Shown in pieces: positions 38,230 to 50,498 of a stretch of 64,000 nucleotides of DNA (the stretch's first letter is position 1; the number at the start of each line of letters is the position of its first letter). Both the position numbers and the translations under genes were made by a program. The notes beneath the pieces were generated by a model, which had not been told where the DNA came from, ran no database searches, and saw only the letters and a list, made by a program, of their open reading frames with translations. Source of the stretch: Corynebacterium sp. 74A. Its GTDB lineage: Bacteria > Actinomycetota > Actinomycetes > Mycobacteriales > Mycobacteriaceae. The stretch is taken from the NCBI RefSeq assembly GCF_008930665.1, contig NZ_PQMG01000008.1, positions 26,049 through 90,048 on the forward strand, given 5' to 3'.

Positions 38230-38540
38230 GAGAGATCCTTTCTGATCACGTCACACACATCGAATGCAGGATACGAGAAATGATGATCATACTCGCCCAC
38301 GTCGGCACCGCGGGGCGACGCCAGCGGCGCCAGCGGCGCCAGCGGCGGGCAGCATGAACTAGAGCATCGTAGTAAAGCCAACAGCAGAGCGGCCACGTTT
38401 GTTCCCACCTTCTACCCCGCTGCGCCGCACCCTAGCCCGCCTCGCCCCCGGTATGCACAACGCCCCAGCGGGCCCCCGCACGGGGACACAACTGGGGCGT
38501 TGGTGGATGTGCTGGCACTGAAGCTCAGTGCCGAGGTAGC
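38230..38540. other. Gap between the helicase and DoxX-like genes
   Basis: No gene is supported here. It holds the helicase promoter region, three tandem copies of CGCCAGCGG (38319-38345), and, at 38458-38502, arms CAACGCCCCAG / CTGGGGCGTTG with an inner GGGCCCCCG stem. The last is the likely terminator of the minus-strand DoxX-like gene. Confidence 0.6.
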
Positions 38541-39365
38541 TTAGGCGAAATCCTTGACCTTCTTGTCCAAGCTCTTCTGTGCCTTGCGCAGGGCCTTGTC
38601 GGCGCGCTTCTGCAGCTTCGGAGCGTTCTTGGAGGCATCCTTGCGGGCCTTCTCGGCGCGCTTCTGGGCCTGGTCGGCAACCTTGACCAGCTTCTTCCTA
38701 GCGGTCTTGGTGTTGGACTTGGCCAGATCCAACCAATCGTCCTTGTTGTCGTCCACATAAGACTTAGCCTCGTCGGCGTAGCCGGAGACCTTCTCGGAGG
38801 TGGTGGACAGGAAGTCCTTCGTGGCGGAGTTGACGGCGGAGGCCTGCTCGGCCACATTCTCCTTGAACTTCTCCGTGTCAGACTTGCCCGGAAGAGCGGA
38901 CTGGATGGTCTTGTTGGCATCCTTAGCAGCACGGTTAGCGCGCCACTTCAGTCCGGGCTTGCCGGCGGTGTCGGCGGAGGCGATGAACAGCCCGCCCAGC
39001 AGAGCAACGTCCGTCATAAAACCACTGCGGCGAGCAGCCTTCTCGTCCTCGTTCTGGGTCTCCCAGAAAGCGTGGCGAGCGAGAATGGTGGGAATAGACA
39101 GCACTGCGAGGGTGCCGGCTGCCAGGCGCGGTGCCTTGCCCAAGGCCAGCAGGGTGCCGGCGGTGGTCTTGGTCACGCCAATGGCCTTTGCCACGGTCTC
39201 CGGGTCCTCCGGCAGCTTGCGGCTGTAGTCATTCGGCAGCACCGAGCGCAGTCGGTCGAGGATAGTCTTGGTGCCCTCGACGTGCTTCTCGGTATTAGTG
39301 ATGGTGTCCACACCGTCAGCGATGTAGACGGTGGCCACCATGGGGCGAGCGATCTTACGGATCAT
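38541..39365 (-). CDS. DoxX-like membrane protein with long charged C-terminal tail
   Basis: A 274-residue protein. Residues ~1-140 match the DoxX family (four-helix membrane protein; PMVATVYIADGVDTI start, TLLALGKAPRLAAGTLAVLSIPTILARHAFWE middle in two parts). Residues ~150-274 are unlike ordinary DoxX: a long Lys/Ala/Asp-rich, strongly helical tail with many KAR, KAQK and KKL units that could form a coiled coil or bind nucleic acid or acidic polymers. Function is unknown. AAGGAG lies ~11 bases before the ATG. A terminator follows at 38458-38502. Confidence 0.75.
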   Translation of the reverse strand: MIRKIARPMVATVYIADGVDTITNTEKHVEGTKTILDRLRSVLPNDYSRKLPEDPETVAKAIGVTKTTAGTLLALGKAPRLAAGTLAVLSIPTILARHAFWETQNEDEKAARRSGFMTDVALLGGLFIASADTAGKPGLKWRANRAAKDANKTIQSALPGKSDTEKFKENVAEQASAVNSATKDFLSTTSEKVSGYADEAKSYVDDNKDDWLDLAKSNTKTARKKLVKVADQAQKRAEKARKDASKNAPKLQKRADKALRKAQKSLDKKVKDFA

Positions 39366-39516
39366 TCGTTCTTCCAGCTCCTTATATGTTTTCTGGTAGC
39401 TCGCAGCCCGTGTCGGACTCGAACTGAAGTTTTACCTCACACCATCCTAGACGAAAAGGACATGAGGCCGAGGCGCGCAGTGTTCTCAGGTAGACGTAGG
39501 AATATCTGGCACGCTG

Positions 39517-39526
39517 CGTCGATAAG
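39517..39526 (-). repeat. Intergenic copy of the CTTATCGACG word
   Basis: An exact copy on the minus strand, upstream of the DoxX-like gene and 12 bases from the stop of the MBL gene. Function unknown; see findings. Confidence 0.6.
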
Positions 39527-39537
39527 CGCTACGCGGC

Positions 39538-40140
39538 CTACCAGCCGCGCTCGCACCACTCCTCGAGATGCGGTGCTTCGGCCCCCACCGTGGTGGAATC
39601 GCCGTGGCCGGGGTGAACGTGCGCCTCGGGCGGGTAGACATCAAAGACGCGTTCCTTGACATCGGTGATCAGGCGGGCGAAATCTTCTTTGGAGTTGGTC
39701 TTTCCCACGCCGCCGGGGAAGAGGCTGTCACCAACGATGAGGTGGGTATCGCCGTCGATGGTCAATTCCAAGCAGAGACCGCCTGGGGTGTGGCCGCGAA
39801 GGACGAACACGGGAATCTCGTGGCCGGCGAAGCTGAGGGTATCGCCGTGGTCCAGCTCCTCGTCCACATCGCACGGCAGCGCGGGCGCATCCAGACTCGA
39901 GGAGACGTGGCGGGCGCCGGTGCGCTGCAGGATCTCCGCGAGTGCACCCACGTGATCGCCGTGGCGGTGGGTGGTGACCACCGTGGTGATCGTGGCCTTG
40001 TGCTTGGCGGCGAGCTCCATGAGGGCGTCTGGGTTCGAGGCGGCGTCGATAAGCATCGCCTCATCGCCAGCGACCACAAGGTAGCAGTTGTTATCCATCT
40101 CGGATACAGAGAGGGAATCCAAAATTAGTTCGGCACTCAT
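39538..40140 (-). CDS. Metallo-beta-lactamase-fold hydrolase, glyoxalase II-like
   Basis: A 200-residue MBL-fold enzyme with the zinc motif THRHGDH (57-63) and later histidine/aspartate ligands in GHTPGGLC, GDSLFPGG and HPGHGDST. It resembles GloB-like hydrolases that cleave thioesters such as S-lactoyl conjugates; in this lineage a mycothiol-linked substrate is possible, but that is inference. The ATG at 40140 has TAGTGT (40153-40148, minus strand) 7 bases upstream, suggesting a leaderless transcript. It is divergent from uvrA. Confidence 0.88.
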   Translation of the reverse strand: MSAELILDSLSVSEMDNNCYLVVAGDEAMLIDAASNPDALMELAAKHKATITTVVTTHRHGDHVGALAEILQRTGARHVSSSLDAPALPCDVDEELDHGDTLSFAGHEIPVFVLRGHTPGGLCLELTIDGDTHLIVGDSLFPGGVGKTNSKEDFARLITDVKERVFDVYPPEAHVHPGHGDSTTVGAEAPHLEEWCERGW

Positions 40141-40331
40141 GCGTACTACACTAGATGAGACACAGAGACGGTGGTCGGACGCGGTGGGGAACACTCGGCT
40201 ATGCCGTGGGGGCGGTGGGGCACAGACCGCATTTAGTCCACGGGAATGAATTGCGCATCAGCGGCGTTGAAGTGAGACGATGCCCAGCATCAACACCGAT
40301 GTCGTGCACTAGGAAAGGTAGTGGAAAGCCT

Positions 40332-43190
<2,859 letters not shown>

Positions 43191-43223
43191 GCCACAGCCA
43201 GCGCCGCCATAGCTGGAATGCCC

Positions 43224-45641
43224 CTAATGTCCCGCGCCTGGATCGGGATGCTGGGGGCGGGTATCCGCTGCGGCCATCGCTGGCTGCGCTTCGGCAGGGT
43301 CCTGGGCCTGGTGCGGCGCAGCGGCCACGCCCGTCGTATCAGTCGCAGAGGGGCTGAGCGTGCGGGAGCGAATGATCGCCACCACGAGGAGAACGAGGCC
43401 GCAGCCGAGGAAGGTGATCGTGCGTGCCACAGAGTCGAGGGTGGTGAGATCAAAGAACACCACCTTGACCGTGGCGGCAAGGGCCAGCAATAGCCCGACG
43501 GGAAACTCATAGTCGCGGGCGATGGGGGTCTTGCCCAGGATGATGAGTGCCGCTGCCACCATCCAGCACACCGATGCCACGGCATGCGAGGTGAAGAATG
43601 CGGCAGAGATCATGCTGGGGGCAAGCGTCGCGGTGGCGCGGGTGACGGCGAGAACAATGAGCGTGAGCGATAGAGAAAGCGTCAGCAGCCCGCCCAGCAC
43701 ATAAGACCGTGTCGATAGCCCCCGCAGAAGTGAGGGCACGTGGAAGGCGCCCAGCACCCCGAGCGTGGTGAGCACGACGAACAGCGGTGGCTGCTCGCCG
43801 AGGCGAGTATAAGCAGTGCCCAAGAGGGTCATCACGGTCAGTGTCTGAGACAGCATGATCAGCTGAATGGCGATGAGCCACCCCACCCACAGCTGCGCCC
43901 TGCCGGAAGCAGACATCGGCACTAGCGTGGCGACGCGAACTGCCGGCCACACCACCATCATGGCCACGGCGAGAAAGACCAGACCAAACAATTCAGCACT
44001 AGTGGCGGAGAAATCAGCGGCGAACCAGGCCACTACCGCTGCCAGCGGCAGCAGGAGCTGGAATAGGGCATAGTAGCCGTGGGCGAATAGCAGCGCGGCT
44101 TCGTTGAGCGAGTAGCTACTGCGATGAGCCTGAGCATGCTGCAGCGGGGCGGGATTCAGCGGAGCCAGCAGCCCCCATCCGCCGCCGAGATCCGCGTTGC
44201 TCGTCGTTATGCTGCCGAGGCCGTGGGCTGTGTATGCCGCGTAGCCGCTCACGATGGCCACGGGGAGAATGAGCAGGAGGGGATAGAGGGCGGGGGAGTT
44301 GCCCGCAACAGTAAGGCCCACGAGGAGCACCACGAGCAGATGCGTGAGTACAGAGCGGCGAAGATGCTCGGTGGCTGCGGCGTCCGCGCGTTCTCCCTGC
44401 TGGGTTGCGGTATGTGCGAGGTGGCGGGCGGCGTGAATACCGGCGAGGCATAGCCACGCGTAGGCGGCCGCTGTGTAGAGCAGGAGAACACCGGGTCCGA
44501 ACCCGCGCTCGTCCATCAACAGCACCACGGCGTTGAGGTCTGTGTAGATGCCGAGCATGCCTATCAGCGCGCTGGCGACGCGCACCTTCGACCACCCGCG
44601 CAGCCATGCGACGCCGTAGACCATGGCGGCAAGCAGGAGGATGGGCACAAAGATACTGTCGCCGGAGGAGACTCCCTCGGAGGCGAGCAAGATAAGGCAC
44701 AGAGCGGAGACCGTGGACAAAAGAACCACGGCGAGCTCGGCGCGCATCCAGTGGCTCAACCACACATATGCTGCGCTGAGCACGAGGATCAGAGCTGCCG
44801 CGAGGTAGCCGGGCATCCAGCCCAAAGGCGAGTAGAGCGCCAGGGTAGTGACACAGGCGGTGCCAGCGGAGGTTGCCACCAGCGCCGTGATCGCCCCAGT
44901 GGCGGTGCTGGCGCTGCGGTAATGGCGCACAGCGATAAAGAGCATCACTGCGGCCAGCAGATAGGCCGTCGCGACCCTTGCCCTGGGGCCAAACCAACCA
45001 TTCGAGATCGCAATATTGACCAAAAAGCCGACGCCGAACAGGGTGAGGATACCGCCGCCGGCGGCGATGACGCGCAGCGTTGATACTTCATCGCGCCACC
45101 ATTGTCCTCGTGCACTGTGCTCCGGCTGGCCGCTGCTATAAGGCGTGTGGCCTGGGGGTGGACCCATGGGCGCACCCTGCTGGGGTGACGCTACGGGTGC
45201 GCCGACAGGCGGGCGCGGGCCCTGGCCCGGCGCCGGATAGCCCGCCGGTACGGGGGAGCTATATCCCGGTGGTGGCGGGGGATAGGGCGGCTGTCCGCCA
45301 GGCTGCGGATAGCCATAGCCATAAGGCTGCGGACTAGGCGCGGTCTGTGCCTGCGGGCTCGGCTGATTCCTGTGCTGCGGCGCACCCGCGGGGTGCTGGC
45401 CACCGAGAGGGGAGCGCGGGCGCGGCTTCGCACCGGAGTCAAGCGAGGAACGAATAACCGTAACCGCCTGCTGCATGGAGTGAGCGGCGCGAGATAACTG
45501 GTCTAAGGCGAGGTAGAGCTGTTCTCGTTCAGAATCCGATGTCTGCGCCTGCGACGGCGGCTCACTCGGAGGTCGCTCCTGAGGTGGCTGCCCGTGGGGC
45601 GGCTGCTGAGGGCGAGGAGAAGGATAAGAATTTTCGGCCAT
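43224..45641 (-). CDS. DUF2339 polytopic membrane protein with proline-rich N-terminus
   Basis: An 805-residue protein of unknown function. Residues ~1-185 are soluble: a short helical stretch (SEREQLYLALDQLSRAAHSM) inside long Pro/Gln/Gly-rich, probably disordered runs. After TLRVIAAGGGILTLFGVGFL come some twenty hydrophobic segments to the C-terminus, as in the DUF2339 family. The C-terminal ~40 residues are again Ala/Pro/Gln-rich. No enzyme motif is seen. It is convergent with uvrA and ends 33 bases from it. Confidence 0.8.
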   Translation of the reverse strand: MAENSYPSPRPQQPPHGQPPQERPPSEPPSQAQTSDSEREQLYLALDQLSRAAHSMQQAVTVIRSSLDSGAKPRPRSPLGGQHPAGAPQHRNQPSPQAQTAPSPQPYGYGYPQPGGQPPYPPPPPGYSSPVPAGYPAPGQGPRPPVGAPVASPQQGAPMGPPPGHTPYSSGQPEHSARGQWWRDEVSTLRVIAAGGGILTLFGVGFLVNIAISNGWFGPRARVATAYLLAAVMLFIAVRHYRSASTATGAITALVATSAGTACVTTLALYSPLGWMPGYLAAALILVLSAAYVWLSHWMRAELAVVLLSTVSALCLILLASEGVSSGDSIFVPILLLAAMVYGVAWLRGWSKVRVASALIGMLGIYTDLNAVVLLMDERGFGPGVLLLYTAAAYAWLCLAGIHAARHLAHTATQQGERADAAATEHLRRSVLTHLLVVLLVGLTVAGNSPALYPLLLILPVAIVSGYAAYTAHGLGSITTSNADLGGGWGLLAPLNPAPLQHAQAHRSSYSLNEAALLFAHGYYALFQLLLPLAAVVAWFAADFSATSAELFGLVFLAVAMMVVWPAVRVATLVPMSASGRAQLWVGWLIAIQLIMLSQTLTVMTLLGTAYTRLGEQPPLFVVLTTLGVLGAFHVPSLLRGLSTRSYVLGGLLTLSLSLTLIVLAVTRATATLAPSMISAAFFTSHAVASVCWMVAAALIILGKTPIARDYEFPVGLLLALAATVKVVFFDLTTLDSVARTITFLGCGLVLLVVAIIRSRTLSPSATDTTGVAAAPHQAQDPAEAQPAMAAADTRPQHPDPGAGH

Positions 45642-46206
45642 AAAACCTAGATTAAGCCAGCCGTGAAACCGTCGCTCGGCAAGACAATGAAGGGTGTACT
45701 ACATGCGCAAGAAGTCCAGCTAGACTGCTCTACGGGTGCTCCTCGAGCGAGGTATCTGGGTGGGTGTCTTCCCGCCGCTAGGGTGTGCCGGCGTAGTGCT
45801 GCGCGGAGTGGATTTGTCCTCGGCGCAGTGAGCTGTTAAGGTGTGGACCACTACCGCTTACAGTCGTGTATTACGGCTGTTGTGGATTAATCAAAGTGGA
45901 GATCCCTCCCACCCGAGGCCCGCATATGCGAGGATCAGGGTTTGCATCACGCCACAGCGGGCGGACACTGTGTGTTTGCCAATGAGGTGTGTTGAGTGGA
46001 TCTCCCGCTCTTCTCGCAGACTACTGCCGAGGAGAACGGGAGTTTTCTTGTTTCCGCTCCGCGTGTGTTGCCGCACCGTGGGCGCGGAAAGGTTCGGGGA
46101 TCATTGCGCGAGATATCGATTAAGCGGTCAGTTACGCGCCGCGCCGGTGACGGCGGGGCGTGAAAGAACAAGAGTCACGTTATTTTCGTCGATCTGAGGA
46201 GTCCCC
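45642..46206 (+). promoter_or_regulatory. Long infC upstream and leader region
   Basis: No gene is supported in these 565 bases. TTGTCC (45814-45819) and TAAGGT (45837-45842), spaced 17, make the best promoter. This predicts a leader of ~355 nt before infC, with a terminator-like hairpin at 46002-46053 inside it. The long leader and hairpin suggest control of the infC-rpmI-rplT operon by premature termination. Confidence 0.6.
46002..46053 (+). terminator. Attenuator-like hairpin in the infC leader
   Basis: CTCCCGCTCTTCTCG (46002-46016) pairs with CGAGGAGAACGGGAG (46028-46042) with one wobble and one mismatch, then TTTTCTTGTTT follows. It has the form of an intrinsic terminator but lies 150 bases before infC on the same strand, with no gene ending upstream. 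A conditional terminator (attenuator) is the natural reading; the ligand or protein involved is unknown. Confidence 0.65.
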
Positions 46207-46728
46207 ATCAGCGCTGAAGCTCGCATTAATGAGCGAATCCGAGTACCGGAGGTCCGACTTGTTGGCCCCGGTGGTGAACAAGTAGGAATCGTCCGTATTG
46301 AGGACGCTCGTAAGCTTGCCTACGACGCAGACCTCGACCTCGTTGAGGTTGCACCTAAGGCCAAGCCGCCGGTGTGCAAGATCATGGATTACGGCAAGTA
46401 CAAGTACGAACTGGCCCAGAAGGCCCGTGAGTCCCGCCGTAACCAGCAGCAGACGGTGGTCAAGGAGCAGAAGTTCCGTCCGAAGATCGACGACCACGAC
46501 TACGAAACCAAAAAGAATAACGTCGTTCGATTCTTGGAAAAGGGTTCCAAGGTCAAGGTGACGATCATGTTCCGCGGTCGTGAGCAGTCGCGACCGGAAC
46601 TAGGTTTCCGTCTGCTGGAGCGTCTTGCAGAAGACGTCGACGGCATCGGAATCGTCGAGGCCCGTCCCAAGCAGGACGGCCGCAACATGACCATGGTTCT
46701 CGGCCCTGTACGCAAGGGCAAGAAGTAA
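46207..46728 (+). CDS. infC: Translation initiation factor IF-3, ATC start codon
   Basis: A 173-residue IF-3, which keeps ribosomal subunits apart and checks start codons. The mature N-terminus [19 protein letters not shown] is followed by [16 protein letters not shown] and the C-terminal [13 protein letters not shown], all family-standard. The frame has a TGA at 46195-46197, and no ATG, GTG or TTG until GTG at 46372, which would remove about 55 conserved residues. ATC at 46207 has GAGGAG 5 bases upstream, so it is the start. A non-canonical AUU/AUC start on infC is known elsewhere and lets IF-3 repress its own translation. Confidence 0.93.
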   Translation: MSAEARINERIRVPEVRLVGPGGEQVGIVRIEDARKLAYDADLDLVEVAPKAKPPVCKIMDYGKYKYELAQKARESRRNQQQTVVKEQKFRPKIDDHDYETKKNNVVRFLEKGSKVKVTIMFRGREQSRPELGFRLLERLAEDVDGIGIVEARPKQDGRNMTMVLGPVRKGKK

Positions 46729-46769
46729 CTAGACAGAAACTTTTTACAGGGTTCTAAGGAAGAAGACTT

Positions 46770-46964
46770 ATGAAGCAGAAGACCCACAAGGGTATGGCTA
46801 AGCGCGTGAAGATCACCGGCAAGGGCAAGCTCCGTCGCGAGCAGGCCGGCCGCCGCCACCTGTTGGAGGGTAAGCCTTCCACTCGTACCCGCCGTCTGAA
46901 GGGCACCACCGACGTTGCCAAGTCGGACGTCAAGCGCGTCAAGCGCATGCTGGGCAAGGCTTAA
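46770..46964 (+). CDS. rpmI: 50S ribosomal protein L35
   Basis: A 64-residue, very basic L35 with the family start MKQKTHKGMAKRVKITGKGK and the HLLEGKPSTRTRRLKG segment. AAGGAAGAAG precedes the ATG. It is the second gene of the infC-rpmI-rplT operon, 41 bases after infC. Confidence 0.97.
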   Translation: MKQKTHKGMAKRVKITGKGKLRREQAGRRHLLEGKPSTRTRRLKGTTDVAKSDVKRVKRMLGKA

Positions 46965-47031
46965 GAGCCTCACCCACCCGCACCCCTTCATTCACCAACA
47001 CTTTTAATTGATCAGTTAAGGAAGTATCACT

Positions 47032-47418
47032 GTGGCACGTGTCAAGCGCTCAGTAAACGCTAAGAAGAAGCGTCGCAAGATTCTGAATTCCGCTAAGGGC
47101 TACCGCGGCCAGCGTTCCCGCCTCTACCGTAAGGCCAAGGAACAGTGGCTGCACTCCATGACCTACGCTTACCGCGATCGTCGCACCAAGAAGCGTGAGT
47201 TCCGTCGCCTGTGGATCACCCGTATCAACGCGGCCGCGCGCCTGAACGACATCACCTACAACCGCCTGATCCAGGGCCTGCGCCTGGCCAACATTGAGGT
47301 TGACCGCAAGATTCTTGCTGAGCTCGCCGTGAACGACTTCGCTGCATTCTCCGCTATCTGCGATGCAGCCAAGGCCGCTCTTCCGGAGGACGTCAACGCC
47401 CCGAAGAACGCTGCCTAA
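47032..47418 (+). CDS. rplT: 50S ribosomal protein L20
   Basis: A 128-residue L20, required early in 50S assembly. The start is GTG at 47032 with AAGGAAG upstream, giving [18 protein letters not shown]; the family continues with [18 protein letters not shown] and ends in the usual globular domain. In some bacteria L20 represses this operon through its leader; whether the upstream hairpin serves that purpose here is untested. A terminator follows at 47471. Confidence 0.97.
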   Translation: MARVKRSVNAKKKRRKILNSAKGYRGQRSRLYRKAKEQWLHSMTYAYRDRRTKKREFRRLWITRINAAARLNDITYNRLIQGLRLANIEVDRKILAELAVNDFAAFSAICDAAKAALPEDVNAPKNAA

Positions 47419-47470
47419 TCGCTCAAGCAGCAGGTGCTGCCCTGTAGAAGGGCAGCGACCGCGGCACTAT

Positions 47471-47509
47471 CCACCCCGCGCCATCTCTGGTGCCGGGTGG
47501 TTTTGTTTG
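47471..47509 (+). terminator. Rho-independent terminator after rplT
   Basis: CCACCC-C-GCGCCA and TGGTGC-C-GGGTGG form a stem with one C-C mismatch and loop TCTC, followed by TTTTGTTTG. Confidence 0.88.
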
Positions 47510-47873
47510 TCGTGGGCGAGACCCTGCGCCAGGGTCACTGTTGTCACACGAGGCGTCGAACGCGCGTGCGATGCCACGCCGGCAGGTGTCTAGGGCGTTG
47601 TTTAGAGTGAGACACGCGTTGATTGCGCAGGATAACAGCGCATATAGCCATAGTATCCGGCGCTACCGGCTCGAGTGTTGGCAGTGCTTATCGACGCGGG
47701 TCGCCCAGATTACCCTCACTTTCGTGGTCATGGCTGCGAAGGCCGAGTCGACATGGTTAGATTGAACAAATCATCGGCACGGACCGAGCCGGTACGCACC
47801 ATCCAGTGGGCACCTCGAGCTAGGTGCCGGTGAACAGAACTAAAGGTGAGAGAAAGGTGGCTTAACGAAGGCC
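47510..47873 (+). promoter_or_regulatory. Gap and leader upstream of the TM2 gene
   Basis: No gene is supported here. It holds an exact CTTATCGACG copy (47687-47696), a TAGATT box (47758-47763) as a possible -10, and a hairpin GGCACCT/AGGTGCC (47809-47828) in the predicted leader ~45 bases before the TM2 start codon. The hairpin could influence translation. Confidence 0.45.
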
Positions 47874-48335
47874 ATGGCTGAAATCGAGTACGACAAGGAC
47901 GGTTTGCCCGTGGAGAAGAACCGTCCCGTTTATGATTTTCCGAACCACGCGCAGAATCCCCAAGGCTACGCGCAGAACCCCCAAGGCTACGGCCAGACCC
48001 CTCAGGGTTATGGCCAGCAGGTGCCGGCACAGCAGTACGGCATGGCTGGGAACTATCCCCAGAACATGGCACCGGTGCAGCAAAAGTCGAAGGTGCTCGC
48101 CGCTGTGCTCGCGTTCTTCCTCGGAACCTTCGGCGTGCACAACTTCTACCTCGGCCGGAATGGGCGCGGCGCAGCCCAGCTGGTGTGCACCATCTTCGGC
48201 TACCTGGGTCTGCTGTTCATCATCGGCGCATTCGTCCTTATCGCCGTGGGAATCTGGGCTTTCGTCGAGTTCATCATGATTCTGGCCGGCATGGGCGGCT
48301 ATGACCGCGATGCTAACGGAGTGCCGCTGAGCTAG
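47874..48335 (+). CDS. TM2-domain membrane protein with PQGYGQ repeats
   Basis: A 153-residue protein. Residues ~30-65 are a Gln/Gly/Tyr-rich cytoplasmic stretch with three near-identical heptads of the type NPQGYAQ. Residues ~75-140 form a TM2 domain: two membrane helices with FLGTFGVHNFYLGRNGRGAAQL between the first and second, the dipeptide GVHNFYLG being the hallmark. Function of TM2 proteins in bacteria is unknown. GAGAAAGG precedes the ATG by ~14 bases. Confidence 0.85.
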   Translation: MAEIEYDKDGLPVEKNRPVYDFPNHAQNPQGYAQNPQGYGQTPQGYGQQVPAQQYGMAGNYPQNMAPVQQKSKVLAAVLAFFLGTFGVHNFYLGRNGRGAAQLVCTIFGYLGLLFIIGAFVLIAVGIWAFVEFIMILAGMGGYDRDANGVPLS

Positions 48336-48375
48336 CGCCAGTGAGCAACCGCGTCGGTACTGCTAGCCTAGGGCC

Positions 48376-49188
48376 ATGCACCTAGACTTCAGCGATGCCT
48401 TTACCGAACGCACCCCGCGAGTGGTGGCCGCCGCCAAACTGCTCCGCCCAGCTGGGCGCAAAAAGGCCCAGCGATTCCTCGCGGAAGGCGAAAACGCGGT
48501 GGAAGCGGCAGTGCGCCGCGGCGTAGCCACCGATATTTTCGTGACGGAATCCGCGAACGCCCGACACGCCGGCCTCGTCAACACCGCCGCATCCTCGGGC
48601 GTATACGTCCACCCCGTGACCGACCGTGCTGCCAAAAAGCTGGCAGACACCGTCTCGGGCACGGGGATCATTGCTGTCTGCACCCCGATCGTCACCCGCG
48701 TCGACGCCTTCTCCGACGCGCCCACGCCTACACTGGTGAGTATTCCCGTGGACACCTCTGAGCCGGGTAATGCGGGAACGCTGATCCGTGTCGCCGACGC
48801 CACCGGTGCCGACCATGTGCTCTTCGCTGGGGACACCGTGGACCCGCTTAATCCAAAGGTGGTGCGCTCCTCGGCCGGCTCGCTGTTTAACGTGCCGGTC
48901 ACCCGCGAACCCAATATCCCGAAGGTCCTCGACGCCGTGCGGGAGAAGGGGCTGCAGATCGTGGCCACCACCGCCGAAGGGGAGACCAGCCTAGACGATG
49001 CCCAGGAGGTTCTCGCACAGCCCACCGCGTGGCTCTTCGGAAATGAGGCGCATGGCTTGCACGAGAAGCTGATCGAGCAGGCCGATGTGCGTATCCGCAT
49101 CCCGCTACGGGGCCGTGCAGAGTCCTTGAACCTCGCCACCGCCGCAGCGATCTGCATGTATGAATCCTCAAAGGCACTGAACTCCTAG
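48376..49188 (+). CDS. TrmH/SpoU-family RNA 2'-O-methyltransferase
   Basis: A 270-residue SPOUT methyltransferase. An N-terminal substrate-binding domain (KKAQRFLAEGENAVEAAVR) precedes the knotted SAM domain with NAGTLIRVADATGADHV, WLFGNEAHGL (motif 2) and RIPLRGRAESLNLATAAAI (motif 3). It probably methylates 23S rRNA or tRNA; the exact site is unknown. TAGCCT (48364-48369) is 6 bases before the ATG, suggesting a leaderless mRNA. It sits between the rplT and pheS genes, as in mycobacteria. Confidence 0.93.
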   Translation: MHLDFSDAFTERTPRVVAAAKLLRPAGRKKAQRFLAEGENAVEAAVRRGVATDIFVTESANARHAGLVNTAASSGVYVHPVTDRAAKKLADTVSGTGIIAVCTPIVTRVDAFSDAPTPTLVSIPVDTSEPGNAGTLIRVADATGADHVLFAGDTVDPLNPKVVRSSAGSLFNVPVTREPNIPKVLDAVREKGLQIVATTAEGETSLDDAQEVLAQPTAWLFGNEAHGLHEKLIEQADVRIRIPLRGRAESLNLATAAAICMYESSKALNS

Positions 49189-49288
49189 CGAGCTCATGCT
49201 CCCGATCCGGCGTCCTGCGCCGGTGAGGGCGCGAACCTAGGCGTGGGCACATGAGTCGATACAGCGGGCGCTGTTCCACCCCCTGTGA

Positions 49289-50419
<1,131 letters not shown>

Positions 50420-50498
50420 AAGTCACGTGAGCGGCGCAGCGCTGTGCCGCACCGTGATGTACGCAGCAGAGTTAAGAAGGAAAAAGAGCTAAGACACA

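Noticed and set aside
38230..38457. A rifamycin-associated element before the HelD gene
   Set aside because: No GC-rich 19-base inverted repeat of that type was found on either strand.
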